Below, piece by piece: positions 1-8,284 of a stretch of 33,028 nt of DNA (positions within the stretch are counted from its first letter, which is position 1; the number at the start of each line of letters is the position of its first letter). The notes under the pieces are model-generated. The model saw only the letters and a program-made list of their open reading frames with translations. It did not search any database and was not told where the DNA came from. A program made the position numbers and the translations under genes. This DNA is from Desulfobulbaceae bacterium (GTDB lineage: Bacteria > Desulfobacterota > Desulfobulbia > Desulfobulbales > Desulfobulbaceae): positions 1-33,028 of the forward strand of contig JAMJFO010000039.1 in NCBI GenBank assembly GCA_023544645.1, read 5' to 3'.

Positions 1-322
1 AGCATTGGCCGTACCCGCTATGACGCAGTAGATCGGACTTTTTACGACGCCATCACTATTGAGAATACCAAATAAAGCCATTTTACGATTTATACCGATG
101 GCGCTCAACAATCTGCACCGCAATTACAACTGAATTATATCATATCACTCCCTGATCACCGATAACGAACCAGGTGCTGCTGACGGTAGCACGCCAATGA
201 TCTTTACCGGCAACAAGTATCAATCGGCACAATTCTGTGAACAATTATTCACAGGTTCGCCACGGATTGAGAATACAATTCATCTTGAATTATCAATTGT
301 TTTTACGGATAGTATAAAATAA
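1..322 (+). pseudogene. Possible decayed 3' end of an unrecognised gene
   Basis: I do not recognise this stretch. Frame 1 is open from the window edge to a TAA at 73-75, and again from 76 to a TAA at 163-165. Frame 2 is open from about 134 to a TAA at 320-322. The peptides have ordinary composition, so the region may be one C-terminal coding sequence broken by a stop and a frameshift. It is more AT-rich than the genes that follow. No start codon or ribosome binding site belongs to it. It could equally be non-coding DNA with chance open frames. I see nothing else clear between 322 and the cytochrome gene apart from the palindrome at 441-455. Confidence 0.25.
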
Positions 323-440
323 TTAATAAAAATCCCATCCTGGAAAAGAACGTATACTGAACCCATACCCCGTGTCGCCGCCAACCGGACAGGCTGGAAA
401 AGAAACTCCCTTGCGGCAAGCTGTTGTTTACAATCAGACT

Positions 441-455
441 TCCTGTATAACAGGA
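441..455. promoter_or_regulatory. Short palindrome upstream of the cytochrome gene
   Basis: TCCTGT and ACAGGA form perfect 6-bp arms around ATA, about 55 bases before the cytochrome start. The centre contains TATAAC, a possible -10 hexamer, with a poor TTGTTT at 424-429 as a -35. It may be an operator overlapping a promoter; this rests on sequence alone. Confidence 0.25.
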
Positions 456-510
456 TGTGTTGTCAAATAGAAAGAAGCTTTACCACAAACATCACAAGGA
501 GGAGTAACGT

Positions 511-1560
511 ATGATCAAAGAAGTAATTCTAACAGGCGTGTCCGCGGCAGCGGTTGTATTGGCATTCTCCCTGCCTGCAGCGGCTGACTATGTCGGCTCC
601 GACAAGTGCTTCGAGTGCCATGAAGAGCAGTTCAATGACTGGCAGGCATCAGGCCACCCCTGGAAACTGCGCAAAATGGAAAAAGCCCGCTATGCCAAAC
701 TGCCTCTGCCCCAAGGCTACAGATGGGAAGACATTTCCTATGTCATCGGGGGCGCCAACAAAAAGGCCCGGTATATTGACAAAAACGGCTATATCATTAC
801 CAGCGCCAAAGACGGATCCGAGGCAAAAAACCAGTATAATATTGAAGACGGCAGCTGGTCTTTCTACCACAAGGGAGAAAAGAAGCCCTATAAATGCGGG
901 CCCTGCCACATGACCGCCTACAGCCCTGAAGGAAATCAGGATGGTTTGGAAGGCATGATCGGCACCTGGAAGGAAGACGGCATAGGCTGCGAGGAATGTC
1001 ACGGTCCTGGCGCCGCCCATGTAAAAAACCCTACCAAGGAAACAATCAAAATCGACCGCACGGCCGAATCCTGCGGCAAATGTCATCAGCGCGGCGGCAT
1101 GGGACCGGAGCCTCCGGCAAAAGGCGGCTTCATTCAGCATCATGAGCAGATCAATGAGCTGAAGGGCGGCGTGCACAAGGATTTATCGTGCATTGAATGT
1201 CATAATCCGCACCAACGGGCAATTCTGGCCAAGGATAACTGCGTCGAATGCCACTCGGAAGTTGCTGATTCATATGCAAAAACCACCCACGGACTTCAGG
1301 GCACCACCTGCAAGGAATGCCATATGCCCAAGGCATCCAAGTCGGCGATTTCGACTGCCACCTATATCGGTGACGTCCGGACCCATTTCTTCAAGATCAA
1401 TACCGATGCTGACGCTGACATGTTCAAGGAAGTAGAGGAAAAAGGCAAGAAATCAACCTTTGCCAAGGGATTTGTCACGGTCGAGTACGCCTGTCTGAGC
1501 TGTCACGGCAGCAGGGATAAGGCATGGGCCGCCAAGAATGCCAAGGGATTTCATAAATAA
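511..1560 (+). CDS. Periplasmic octaheme cytochrome c
   Basis: This is an exported multiheme c-type cytochrome of 349 residues. Residues 1-25 form a typical Sec signal peptide ending in PAAA. Eight CxxCH heme attachment motifs are visible, beginning at Cys33, Cys129, Cys160, Cys188, Cys227, Cys244, Cys267 and Cys328, so all eight hemes should be attached in the periplasm. Heme density is highest between residues 129 and 271, as in the cytochrome c554 / multiheme NrfB-like group; I cannot assign the exact subfamily. The start has a strong GGAGGAG ribosome binding site at 498-506. The gene is monocistronic: a strong terminator follows directly. It could carry electrons between the quinone pool and periplasmic reductases such as the arsenate reductase encoded further right, but nothing in the sequence proves that partnership. 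Confidence 0.9.
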   Translation: MIKEVILTGVSAAAVVLAFSLPAAADYVGSDKCFECHEEQFNDWQASGHPWKLRKMEKARYAKLPLPQGYRWEDISYVIGGANKKARYIDKNGYIITSAKDGSEAKNQYNIEDGSWSFYHKGEKKPYKCGPCHMTAYSPEGNQDGLEGMIGTWKEDGIGCEECHGPGAAHVKNPTKETIKIDRTAESCGKCHQRGGMGPEPPAKGGFIQHHEQINELKGGVHKDLSCIECHNPHQRAILAKDNCVECHSEVADSYAKTTHGLQGTTCKECHMPKASKSAISTATYIGDVRTHFFKINTDADADMFKEVEEKGKKSTFAKGFVTVEYACLSCHGSRDKAWAAKNAKGFHK

Positions 1561-1592
1561 ACTGAAACATTGAAGAATCATCAAAAGGTGAA

Positions 1593-1626
1593 AGCGGGAA
1601 TCCTTGCCGGGATTCCCGCTTTTTTT
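1593..1626 (+). terminator. Rho-independent terminator after the cytochrome gene
   Basis: A perfect 11-bp stem (AGCGGGAATCC paired with GGATTCCCGCT) closes a six-base loop TTGCCG and runs into seven T residues. It lies 33 bases after the cytochrome stop codon. Confidence 0.92.
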
Positions 1627-1663
1627 ATGATTACTACGAAACACAGCAATGATAGATTGAACC

Positions 1664-1693
1664 TTGAGAAAATATCATAAAAAGGCCTATGAT
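1664..1693 (+). promoter_or_regulatory. Sigma-70-type promoter of the kinase/regulator pair
   Basis: TTGAGA (1664-1669) and TATGAT (1688-1693) each match the consensus at five of six positions, with an 18-bp spacer. They lie between the cytochrome terminator and the kinase start, about 50 bases before the ATG. Confidence 0.5.
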
Positions 1694-1741
1694 AAATAAT
1701 AATCCCTGCTTCACCAAAAACACTCTGTAACAGAAAGTCAT

Positions 1742-3163
1742 ATGCCGGACCACTTATACACCTATCTGCTCTACCTTATCTACGGCATGGTTTTTTTTGC
1801 CATGGGCGTGGCCATAACGTCCAGGGATACCAGGACAAGCAATCTGTCGGTGGCGCGCTGGCTGTGGCTGTTCGGCCTTTTTGCCTACGTGCATGCGTTT
1901 AATGAATGGTTTGAACTGTTCCTGATATTCCATGAACATTCTTTTCCCGCCGGCATCCCGCCTCTTGCCGAATTTACAAAACTGGCCCTGCTGTTCAGTT
2001 CATTTGGTTTTCTGCTGTTGTTCGGGATGAAGGTATTTTGCGTCATATTCCCCGGCAAATACCACCAACTCTGCCTGATACCATTATTCTTTGTTTCCAT
2101 CTGGCTGCTCTCCATGATTGTCACGCAATCAGAGTGGACGCCTTCTTTTTTCAGAGCCATTGATTTCAGGATACGCAATTTCATGGGATTCCCTGCCGCT
2201 CTCATCTCCGGCCTGGGATTTATCATCTACTCCGGAACCATCAGGCATATCAGCGACAAGGGCTCCCGCAACTTCAGCGGCGCCGGATTTTTTCTTGTCG
2301 GCTATGGAGTACTGACCGGGCTGGTCCCATCCGGAACTATTCTCCCTCTGCTCGATATCCCGGTTGAACTGGCCCGGGGTGTTTTTGCCTTTGCAGTCCT
2401 TCACTTTATCATGAACGCGCTGAACATTTTTGACGTTGAACGAAACCTGCTCATTGAAGAGCGTTTACATCGCTTTGCCAAGTCGGAAAAACTCCATTCC
2501 CTGGGAAAACTGGCTTTCGGCATTGCCCATGAAATAAATAATCCGCTCACCAATGTTTCCCTTAATGTGGAGCTCCTGAAAAAGGATCTTGTCAACAGCA
2601 ATAATCCGGCTTTTCCGGCAAAAAGATTTGATGCCATTGAACGCAATCTGGACCGGGCGACAAAAATTGCCCGGGAACTTCTCTCTTTCGCGAGCCAGAA
2701 CGAATCCAACTTCCAGGCAACCGACATTAATGATGTCATTGCCGGCACCATGGACCTTCTCGGGGCCCGCCGCAATGCATACCGGATAACCAGAAATTTG
2801 AATGAGGTGCCTTCCATATCAGCCATCCCCTGGAAGCTTGAAGAGGTATTTTTAAATGTTATCATCAATGCCATGGATGCCATGCCGGAGGGCGGCGCCC
2901 TGACGATCACCACAAAGCGGAAAGGAGATAAGGTGGTGGCGGAAATCACCGATACCGGCCATGGAATCAGCCCGAATCATCTTGACAAAGTGCTGGACCC
3001 TTTTTTTACGACCAAGGAGGTCGGCAAGGGGACCGGACTCGGCCTTTCCATCTGTTTTGCGATAATGGAAAGCCATGGAGGAAAGATAGAATTGGACAGT
3101 CATGTTGACAAGGGGACCACGGTAAGCCTCATTTTCCCCATAGGAGTTCAAAACAATGAGTAA
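1742..3163 (+). CDS. Membrane sensor histidine kinase
   Basis: A 473-residue two-component kinase. Residues 1 to about 235 contain six to seven hydrophobic segments and no recognisable periplasmic domain, so the sensor is likely the membrane bundle itself, as in 7TM-type sensors. A cytoplasmic HisKA domain follows, with the H-box AHEINNPL and phospho-acceptor His263. The ATPase domain has the N box around NVIINAMDAM, a G1 box DTGHGIS and a G2 box GKGTGLGLS. Kinases with the HEINNPL form of the H-box belong to the NtrB/ZraS-like group. The last bases overlap the response regulator gene by 8 bp, so the two are translationally coupled. The signal sensed is unknown; the next gene being a copper-type ATPase makes a metal signal possible (inference). 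Confidence 0.88.
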   Translation: MPDHLYTYLLYLIYGMVFFAMGVAITSRDTRTSNLSVARWLWLFGLFAYVHAFNEWFELFLIFHEHSFPAGIPPLAEFTKLALLFSSFGFLLLFGMKVFCVIFPGKYHQLCLIPLFFVSIWLLSMIVTQSEWTPSFFRAIDFRIRNFMGFPAALISGLGFIIYSGTIRHISDKGSRNFSGAGFFLVGYGVLTGLVPSGTILPLLDIPVELARGVFAFAVLHFIMNALNIFDVERNLLIEERLHRFAKSEKLHSLGKLAFGIAHEINNPLTNVSLNVELLKKDLVNSNNPAFPAKRFDAIERNLDRATKIARELLSFASQNESNFQATDINDVIAGTMDLLGARRNAYRITRNLNEVPSISAIPWKLEEVFLNVIINAMDAMPEGGALTITTKRKGDKVVAEITDTGHGISPNHLDKVLDPFFTTKEVGKGTGLGLSICFAIMESHGGKIELDSHVDKGTTVSLIFPIGVQNNE

Positions 3164-3806
3164 GATACTGGTAGTTGACGATGATCAGGAGCTGCGTGAA
3201 AATATCATGGAAATTCTTAACACCGAAGGGTTTGATGTCCGGGCGGCCGCAAACGGCGAAGAGGCCCTGGATTTATTTCGTGAAACTCCCTTTGACCTGA
3301 TGCTGCTTGATCTGATCATGCCGAAAATGGGAGGAATGGAAGTGCTTTCGCGCATCAAGCGTGAACATCCGGGTGTCAAGGTCATCATGATAACCGCCTA
3401 TTCAACGGTGGATAACGCCGTCGAAGCAATGAAAAAAGGAGCGGATGATTACATAACCAAGCCGTTCAAGATAAATGAGCTTTCAATGGCAGTTAAAAAA
3501 AATCTTGCTGAAGCGGAATTCCTGGCCTGCAAGACCATTCTGGATATGGATAACACATTCAGCTGCCTGGCCAATTCCATGCGTCGCCAGATCCTGGTTC
3601 TTGTCAACCAGGAAGGAAAAATACGCTTCATGGACATCACCAGAAAACTGGGCGTCGCCGATCATACCAAAGTAAATTTTCATCTCAAAGTCCTTAAGGA
3701 AGCGAATCTGATAGAGCAGGACAGCAAAAAGCTCTATTTGATTGCGAAAGAGGGCAAAAAGGTTCTGGACTGCCTCAATGTCGTCATGAAAAATTTAGCG
3801 GACTGA
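3156..3806 (+). CDS. Response regulator with ArsR-like winged-helix output
   Basis: The 216-residue protein begins with a complete receiver domain (residues 1-120): acidic pair D8-D9, phospho-acceptor Asp52, Thr80 and Lys102. Residues about 130-215 form a winged helix resembling ArsR/GntR-type DNA-binding domains (segments RRQILVLV, MDITRKLGV, VNFHLKVLKEANLI) rather than the usual OmpR, NarL or Fis output. It overlaps the kinase gene by 8 bp and is preceded by TAGGAG at 3141-3146, so it is the cognate partner of that kinase. The P-type ATPase gene starts 67 bp downstream on the same strand and is a plausible target or co-transcribed gene. The receiver assignment is firm; the output family is judged by eye. 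Confidence 0.85.
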   Translation: MSKILVVDDDQELRENIMEILNTEGFDVRAAANGEEALDLFRETPFDLMLLDLIMPKMGGMEVLSRIKREHPGVKVIMITAYSTVDNAVEAMKKGADDYITKPFKINELSMAVKKNLAEAEFLACKTILDMDNTFSCLANSMRRQILVLVNQEGKIRFMDITRKLGVADHTKVNFHLKVLKEANLIEQDSKKLYLIAKEGKKVLDCLNVVMKNLAD

Positions 3807-3873
3807 TTCAAATGGAGCATACTAACTCAGGTGAAGTTGCCCATCTCTCTTCACCCATACGGGAGAAAGCAGA

Positions 3874-6513
3874 ATGAAAGACAATGCATATACCCACAAG
3901 CATGAACAAGCGGGACTGTACGTTGATCCGGTTTGCGGAATGTCAACGGATGACGAACATGGCTTCACCCCCTACGAACATGAGGGACAAACCTATTATT
4001 TTTGCAGCGATCACTGCCTGGCAAAATTCAGGGAAGATCCGAAGCGGTATAGTTCATCGGAGAAATCCGGCGAAGAGCACGAGGTTACCTATACTGATCC
4101 GGTCTGCAGGATGTCCACCGACGATCCCGACGCATTCACCCGGTTTACCTACAACGAAAAAGAACATTTCTTCTGCAGTGAAAACTGTCTCGCGAAATTC
4201 AAGAAAAATCCGGAAAATTACCTGTCAGGCGGACCCGATAAGCCAACCCTATCAGGAAGGGAAGAACAACCTTCGGGAAGGCAGTACACCTGCCCCATGC
4301 ATCCGGAAATAATTCAGGACAAACCGGGAAACTGTCCTCGATGCGGCATGGCCCTGGAACCGATGTCTCCTGAGCAAACTTCCGCACGCACTGAATACAC
4401 CTGTCCCATGCATCCGGAAGTTGTGCAGGACACCCCCGGTTCATGTCCCAAATGCGGGATGGCTCTCGAGCCTGTTACTGTTGCATTGGACGATGGCGAC
4501 GAAAATCCCGAGTACGACTTTATGCGCAAGCGATTTATCTTCGGAGCTCTTTTCACGGTGCCGCTCGTTATCATTGCCATGCGGGACATGCTGCCGGGCG
4601 GGCATCTCATTGAAGAACTTGCCACTCCCCGAACGCTCGGTCGGCTGGAACTGCTCCTGGCAACACCGGTAGTTCTCTGGGCAGGCTGGGTTTTTTATGT
4701 TCGTGCCGTGCAATCCGTGATCAACAGGAGCCTCAACATGTTCACCCTCATAGGCCTGGGTGTCTCTGTGGCGTATATCTACAGTCTGATCGCAGTACTT
4801 TTTCCCGGAATATTTCCGGCGGCCATGCGAGGACCGCATGGTTCCGTGGGGGTCTATTTCGAAGCAGCGGCAGTGATCGTCACCCTCATTCTTCTTGGCC
4901 AGGTCATGGAGCTGAAAGCGCGCAGCCAGACCGGCGCCGCCATAAAAGCGCTGCTGGGGCTTGCTCCCAAAACAGCACGAAAGATCAATGAGGACGGCAG
5001 CGAAAACGACATACCCCTGGAACATGTCCAGGTCGGTGATGTTCTCAGAATCAGGCCCGGAGAAAAGGTGCCGGTTGACGGCATTGTGACTGAAGGCTCC
5101 AGTTCGGTGGACGAATCCATGATTTCCGGAGAGCCCATTCCGGTCAAAAAAAAGGAGGGTGACCGGGTGATCGGCGCCACCGTCAACACCACGGGATCGC
5201 TCTCCATGCGGGCCGAAAAGGTAGGGCGTGACACCCTGCTCGCCCAGATCGTCCAGATGGTGGCGGATGCGCAGCGGAGCCGGGCGCCTATCCAGAAACT
5301 TGCCGATCTTGTGGCCGGTTACTTCGTACCGGTAGTTATCGGGATCGCCCTTGCCGCCTTTGGCATCTGGTACTATATCGGTCCCGAGCCCCGCCTGGCT
5401 TACGCCCTGGTCGTGTCCGTATCGGTGCTGATCATTGCCTGTCCCTGCGCCCTGGGTCTTGCCACTCCGATGTCGATAATGGTTTCCACCGGCAGGGGAG
5501 CCACTATGGGCGTTCTGTTCAAAAATGCCGAGGCAATTGAAACAATGCGCAAGATCGATACCCTGGTGGTGGATAAGACCGGCACCCTTACCCTGGGCAA
5601 ACCGAAGCTGACCGGGGTTGAAACGGCGGGCGGCCTGTCAGAGGAAAAACTGCTCTTTTTCGCAGCAAGCCTTGAAAAAGCAAGCGAACATCCGCTGGCC
5701 GCGGCCATAGTATCAGGAGCTGCCGAGCGTGAGATGAGTCCGGTTGAAGCTGTCGATTTTGACTCTGTTACCGGCAAAGGTGTAACCGGGGTTGTCGAGG
5801 GGGCAAAAGTCCTTCTCGGCAACGTAAGGCTCATGGACGATGCCGGCGTGGATATTACGGAACTCAAAGAACGGGCGGAGGAAATGCGCAAAGAGGGCCA
5901 GACGGTCATGTTCGTGGCAGTCGACGGCCAGCTTGCCGGCATAGTGGCGGTATCAGACCCGATCAAGGAATCAACGCCGGAAGCGATAAAACAGCTGCAT
6001 GATGAAGGGTTGCGCGTTGTGATGCTGACCGGAGACAACAGGGCGACTGCCGAGGCTGTGGCGGCAAAACTTGATATAGATTCCGTACTGGCCGAGGTGC
6101 TCCCCGATGAAAAGGCGGCGGAAGTGAAACGTTTGCAGGATCAGGGAAAAATGGTCGCCATGGCCGGAGACGGAATCAACGATGCCCCTGCCCTTGCCCA
6201 GGCGCATGTGGGCATAGCAATGGGTACGGGTACTGATGTCGCAATGGAAAGCGCCGGAGTCACCCTGGTGAAAGGTGATCTGACAGGCATTGTGCGGGCC
6301 AGAAAGCTTTCCAGGGCCACCATGACCAATATCAAGCAGAACCTGTTTTTCGCCTTTATCTACAACTCGCTTGGCGTGCCGGTGGCAGCGGGTGTGCTTT
6401 ATCCTTTCCTTGGCATACTGCTGAGCCCGATCATCGCCGCGGCAGCCATGAGCCTGAGCTCGGTATCTGTTGTGAGCAATGCCTTGAGGCTGAAAATGAT
6501 CAATATTAAATAG
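3874..6513 (+). CDS. Copper-type P1B heavy-metal ATPase with two YHS and two HMBD modules
   Basis: An 879-residue heavy-metal-translocating P-type ATPase that would pump Cu+ (or a related soft metal) across the inner membrane. The N-terminus carries two YHS metal-binding domains (motifs DPVCGM near residue 18 and DPVCRM near residue 74), then two heavy-metal-binding domains with YTCPMHPE...CGMAL motifs (about 138-162 and 173-198). The catalytic core is complete: CPC at 523-525, DKTGTLT with phosphorylated Asp567, the SEHPL motif, MLTGDN and [10 protein letters not shown]. The CPC motif and the C-terminal [14 protein letters not shown] helix are typical of Cu+ (CopA/CopB-like) pumps. There is no classical MerP-like GMxCxxC domain. 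GGAGA at 3860-3864 is the ribosome binding site. The duplicated N-terminal modules are longer than usual. Copper is the likeliest substrate; silver or another thiophilic metal cannot be excluded. Confidence 0.93.
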   Translation: MKDNAYTHKHEQAGLYVDPVCGMSTDDEHGFTPYEHEGQTYYFCSDHCLAKFREDPKRYSSSEKSGEEHEVTYTDPVCRMSTDDPDAFTRFTYNEKEHFFCSENCLAKFKKNPENYLSGGPDKPTLSGREEQPSGRQYTCPMHPEIIQDKPGNCPRCGMALEPMSPEQTSARTEYTCPMHPEVVQDTPGSCPKCGMALEPVTVALDDGDENPEYDFMRKRFIFGALFTVPLVIIAMRDMLPGGHLIEELATPRTLGRLELLLATPVVLWAGWVFYVRAVQSVINRSLNMFTLIGLGVSVAYIYSLIAVLFPGIFPAAMRGPHGSVGVYFEAAAVIVTLILLGQVMELKARSQTGAAIKALLGLAPKTARKINEDGSENDIPLEHVQVGDVLRIRPGEKVPVDGIVTEGSSSVDESMISGEPIPVKKKEGDRVIGATVNTTGSLSMRAEKVGRDTLLAQIVQMVADAQRSRAPIQKLADLVAGYFVPVVIGIALAAFGIWYYIGPEPRLAYALVVSVSVLIIACPCALGLATPMSIMVSTGRGATMGVLFKNAEAIETMRKIDTLVVDKTGTLTLGKPKLTGVETAGGLSEEKLLFFAASLEKASEHPLAAAIVSGAAEREMSPVEAVDFDSVTGKGVTGVVEGAKVLLGNVRLMDDAGVDITELKERAEEMRKEGQTVMFVAVDGQLAGIVAVSDPIKESTPEAIKQLHDEGLRVVMLTGDNRATAEAVAAKLDIDSVLAEVLPDEKAAEVKRLQDQGKMVAMAGDGINDAPALAQAHVGIAMGTGTDVAMESAGVTLVKGDLTGIVRARKLSRATMTNIKQNLFFAFIYNSLGVPVAAGVLYPFLGILLSPIIAAAAMSLSSVSVVSNALRLKMINIK

Positions 6514-6565
6514 TCGGTTAACATTGCCGGCGCAAGATTACTGGAGGTGCATTATTAACAATAAA

Positions 6566-7123
6566 ATGAATGCATTTGAAGGGCAACCGGCAGTTCCTTT
6601 CAACCTGGTGGATAGCGAGGGAAAAACACATAGCCTTGAAGACTATAAAGGCTGTTGGCTGCTTATGGTTTTTCATCGCCACCTTGGCTGACTCCCCTGC
6701 CGGGCTCACCTCTCGCAGTTGCGGGAGAAAGAAGAACTCTTCAGCAAACTGAACGTTCAGATAGCAGTGGTGACCTTTGAAGCAGACTATCTTGCGCAAC
6801 AGTATGCGCGGGAGACCGGGATTGCCTGGCCCCTGCTCATGGACGAAAAAAGAGAATTGTACCGGAATTATGGAATTCTTGAAGCATCATTCCTGGACAT
6901 ATGGGGACCCGGAACCTGGTGGGTTTATCTGAAAGAGCTCCTTGCCGGTCATCTGCCGAAAAAAACAACAGGCGATATTTCACAACGAGGTGGGGACATT
7001 CCGATTGATCCCAATGGTATTGTCCGCCTGCATCATGTGGGTTCCGGCCCTGCGGACCGCCCTTCAATTGAATCTCTTCTGCAGGTCATAGTTCAGTGCA
7101 ACAAGACCATCAACCAACGTTGA
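6566..7123 (+). CDS. Peroxiredoxin-like selenoprotein (in-frame UGA = Sec42)
   Basis: An ordinary ORF search breaks this gene at the TGA at 6689-6691. Reading that codon as selenocysteine gives one continuous 185-residue protein of the AhpC/TSA-like (Prx-like) thioredoxin fold. The active site is a UxxC motif: Sec42-Leu-Pro-Cys45 within RHLGULPCRAHL, where Cys homologues have CxxC. The N-terminal region (PAVPFNLVDSEGK) is typical of redoxin domains, and the downstream part (VVTFE...LLMDEKRELY) continues the same fold. A stem-loop compatible with a bacterial SECIS follows the UGA. The start is uncertain: GGAGG at 6543-6547 is 18 bases from the chosen ATG. A thiol- or metalloid-linked peroxidase/reductase role is inferred. 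The gene is 52 bp downstream of the ATPase gene and may share its transcript. Confidence 0.88.
6689..6727 (+). promoter_or_regulatory. UGA Sec codon and SECIS-like hairpin of the Prx-like gene
   Basis: After the UGA (6689-6691), CTCCC (6692-6696) pairs with GGGAG (6723-6727) and CTGC (6697-6700) with GCAG (6715-6718). The 14-base apical loop contains GGGCT, and TTGC is bulged on the 3' side. G-rich loop and bulge resemble bacterial SelB-binding SECIS elements. Structure inferred by eye. Confidence 0.6.
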
Positions 7124-7226
7124 CCGGACAGGTACCCATCAAACTCAAAAAGGGCTGTCGGGCCCAACAGACTCAACCTGAACAGCTATTGTATGGATAG
7201 TCTCTTGAAAAGCTGGCAAATTGTCC

Positions 7227-7264
7227 TTGACAGAAACAAACAAGTATATAAACATACATTTATA
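7227..7264 (+). promoter_or_regulatory. Promoter and palindromic operator for the ArsR/selenoprotein genes
   Basis: A perfect -35 hexamer TTGACA (7227-7232) is followed by an AT-rich -10 region. Overlapping that region is TATAAA-N6-TTTATA (7247-7264), a perfect 6-bp palindrome with spacer CATACA, extended by GTATA/TATAC outer matches at 7244-7265. ArsR/SmtB repressors bind AT-rich palindromes of this kind across promoters. The ArsR gene starts about 95 bases downstream, so autoregulation is likely. The exact -10 is uncertain because the spacing to TATAAA is only 14 bp. Confidence 0.6.
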
Positions 7265-7358
7265 CGATGTGCTCATTCACCCTGGTTCTGTTCTGAAAGA
7301 GCGCTGAAAATCAAACGCCATGAGATAACAGTTGAAAGAACCCCTGACCACCGGAACG

Positions 7359-7664
7359 ATGCAGTCCGTGAATCTCCAGGCAACCGCCTTCCTGGCCAAA
7401 GCCCTGGCCGATGAAAATCGGCTGCGAATTATTCAAAATCTTGCGCAAGGGAAAAAATCGGTCTCCCGGATTGTGGAAGAGCTTGGCATTTCCCAACCCC
7501 TTGCCTCGCATCACCTCAAAGAGCTCAAGCGCGCGCTCCTGGTGACCGTAGAGCGGAGCGGCCCCTTTATTTACTATGAACTCGCGGATCCCTGCATCAT
7601 GACAATCCTGACTGACTTAAACAATCTGGCAGCGAGCCTGCTGGCTGATCGAACAAAATTCTAA
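7359..7664 (+). CDS. ArsR/SmtB-family winged-helix repressor
   Basis: A 101-residue ArsR-type regulator. The pattern ALADENRLRIIQNL...KSVSRIVEELGISQPLASHHLKELKRALLV, then a wing ending in YYEL, is the classic ArsR fold. Unlike arsenic or cadmium sensors of this family there is no CxC or ELCVCDL motif in the recognition-helix region. The only Cys lies near the C-terminus (DPCIM), so a different sensing site, or a non-metal effector, is likely. An in-frame TTG at 7332 would add nine residues; I chose the ATG because the extra residues are not family-like, although neither has a good ribosome binding site. A palindromic operator lies just upstream. The gene is 18 bp before the Sec59 selenoprotein gene, with which it is surely co-transcribed. 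Confidence 0.85.
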   Translation: MQSVNLQATAFLAKALADENRLRIIQNLAQGKKSVSRIVEELGISQPLASHHLKELKRALLVTVERSGPFIYYELADPCIMTILTDLNNLAASLLADRTKF

Positions 7665-7682
7665 CGTGCATTGAGGGAACCA

Positions 7683-8132
7683 ATGAAGGAATTATCACAT
7701 ATTCTGGATGTTCTGGAACCTGCCGAGGCACTGGCGGCCATAACTCCGGAACTCAAGAAAATCCTTGCCCATCTGGACGATGAGGCCAGAGTCGCTTTTG
7801 TCACCGGCTTGATCAATGAACCCGGCGACGATAAGATTTCCAGTATGGTGGATCTCTGACTTGCGGAATGTATGGGCGAAGGTGTCGATCCCACAAAAAT
7901 GTGTCAAACTCTTGTAGATAAGGTGGCCCAATCAAAACAGTTAAAGGCTATCACGGAACCGGAGATCCTGGTTCTTTTTGAAAGCTGGCTGGATGAACTG
8001 GAAGAGGAAGTGACTTCATATATTCGGAAGCACTCGGATGCAGATCCTCTTTTTCTTGCGGAAAAATTGGGCTTATCTGAAAGCGGGGCGGTCTTCCTGG
8101 TTACAAAACTGAAAAACGAAAATAAAATCTGA
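7683..8132 (+). CDS. Unrecognised small selenoprotein (in-frame UGA = Sec59, U-x3-C motif)
   Basis: Two abutting open frames in the same reading frame are separated only by the TGA at 7857-7859. Read as selenocysteine, they make one 149-residue protein starting at ATG 7683, with GAGGG just upstream. The sequence is mostly helical. Around the codon it reads MVDLULAECMGEG, giving Sec59-x3-Cys63, with another Cys at 74. Residues about 118-149 (PLFLAEKLGLSESGAVFLVTKLKNENKI) look like a winged-helix or HTH-like segment. I recognise no family. A very good SECIS-like hairpin begins just after the UGA. The gene lies between ArsR and a thioredoxin-fold selenoprotein, suggesting a metal(loid)- or redox-sensing or -handling role. 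The alternative, two tiny separate peptides, is much less likely because the second would have no ribosome binding site. Confidence 0.82.
7857..7893 (+). promoter_or_regulatory. UGA Sec codon and SECIS-like hairpin of the Sec59 gene
   Basis: TGGG (7873-7876) pairs with CCCA (7890-7893) and CGA (7877-7879) with TCG (7885-7887). The apical loop is AGGTG and AT (7888-7889) is bulged. Loop GGU, a bulged U and a distance of about 21 bases from the UGA closely match the E. coli fdhF-type SECIS layout. Confidence 0.78.
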
Positions 8133-8135
8133 CAA

Positions 8136-8164
8136 ACACATTCCGCCCAAAAGGCGGAATGTGT
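8136..8164 (+). terminator. Terminator-like hairpin after the Sec59 gene
   Basis: A perfect 12-bp stem (ACACATTCCGCC with GGCGGAATGTGT) with loop CAAAA starts 3 bases after the stop codon. Only CTT follows rather than a long T run, so it may act as a weak terminator, attenuator or mRNA end-protecting element between the repressor pair and the genes downstream. Confidence 0.6.
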
Positions 8165-8284
8165 CTTACCATAAACTATAGGTATTTCGGATTTCAAGGC
8201 TTCGTTTAATTAATATTTTCAATACAGTTATGCAGTAATTTTTTTTCCCATCCGGTTACACCATCAAACGACAGGAGGACACAA

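Noticed and set aside
7872-8132. Separate gene starting at ATG 7872
   Set aside because: No ribosome binding site; it is in frame with the preceding ORF, separated from it only by a UGA and SECIS-like hairpin.
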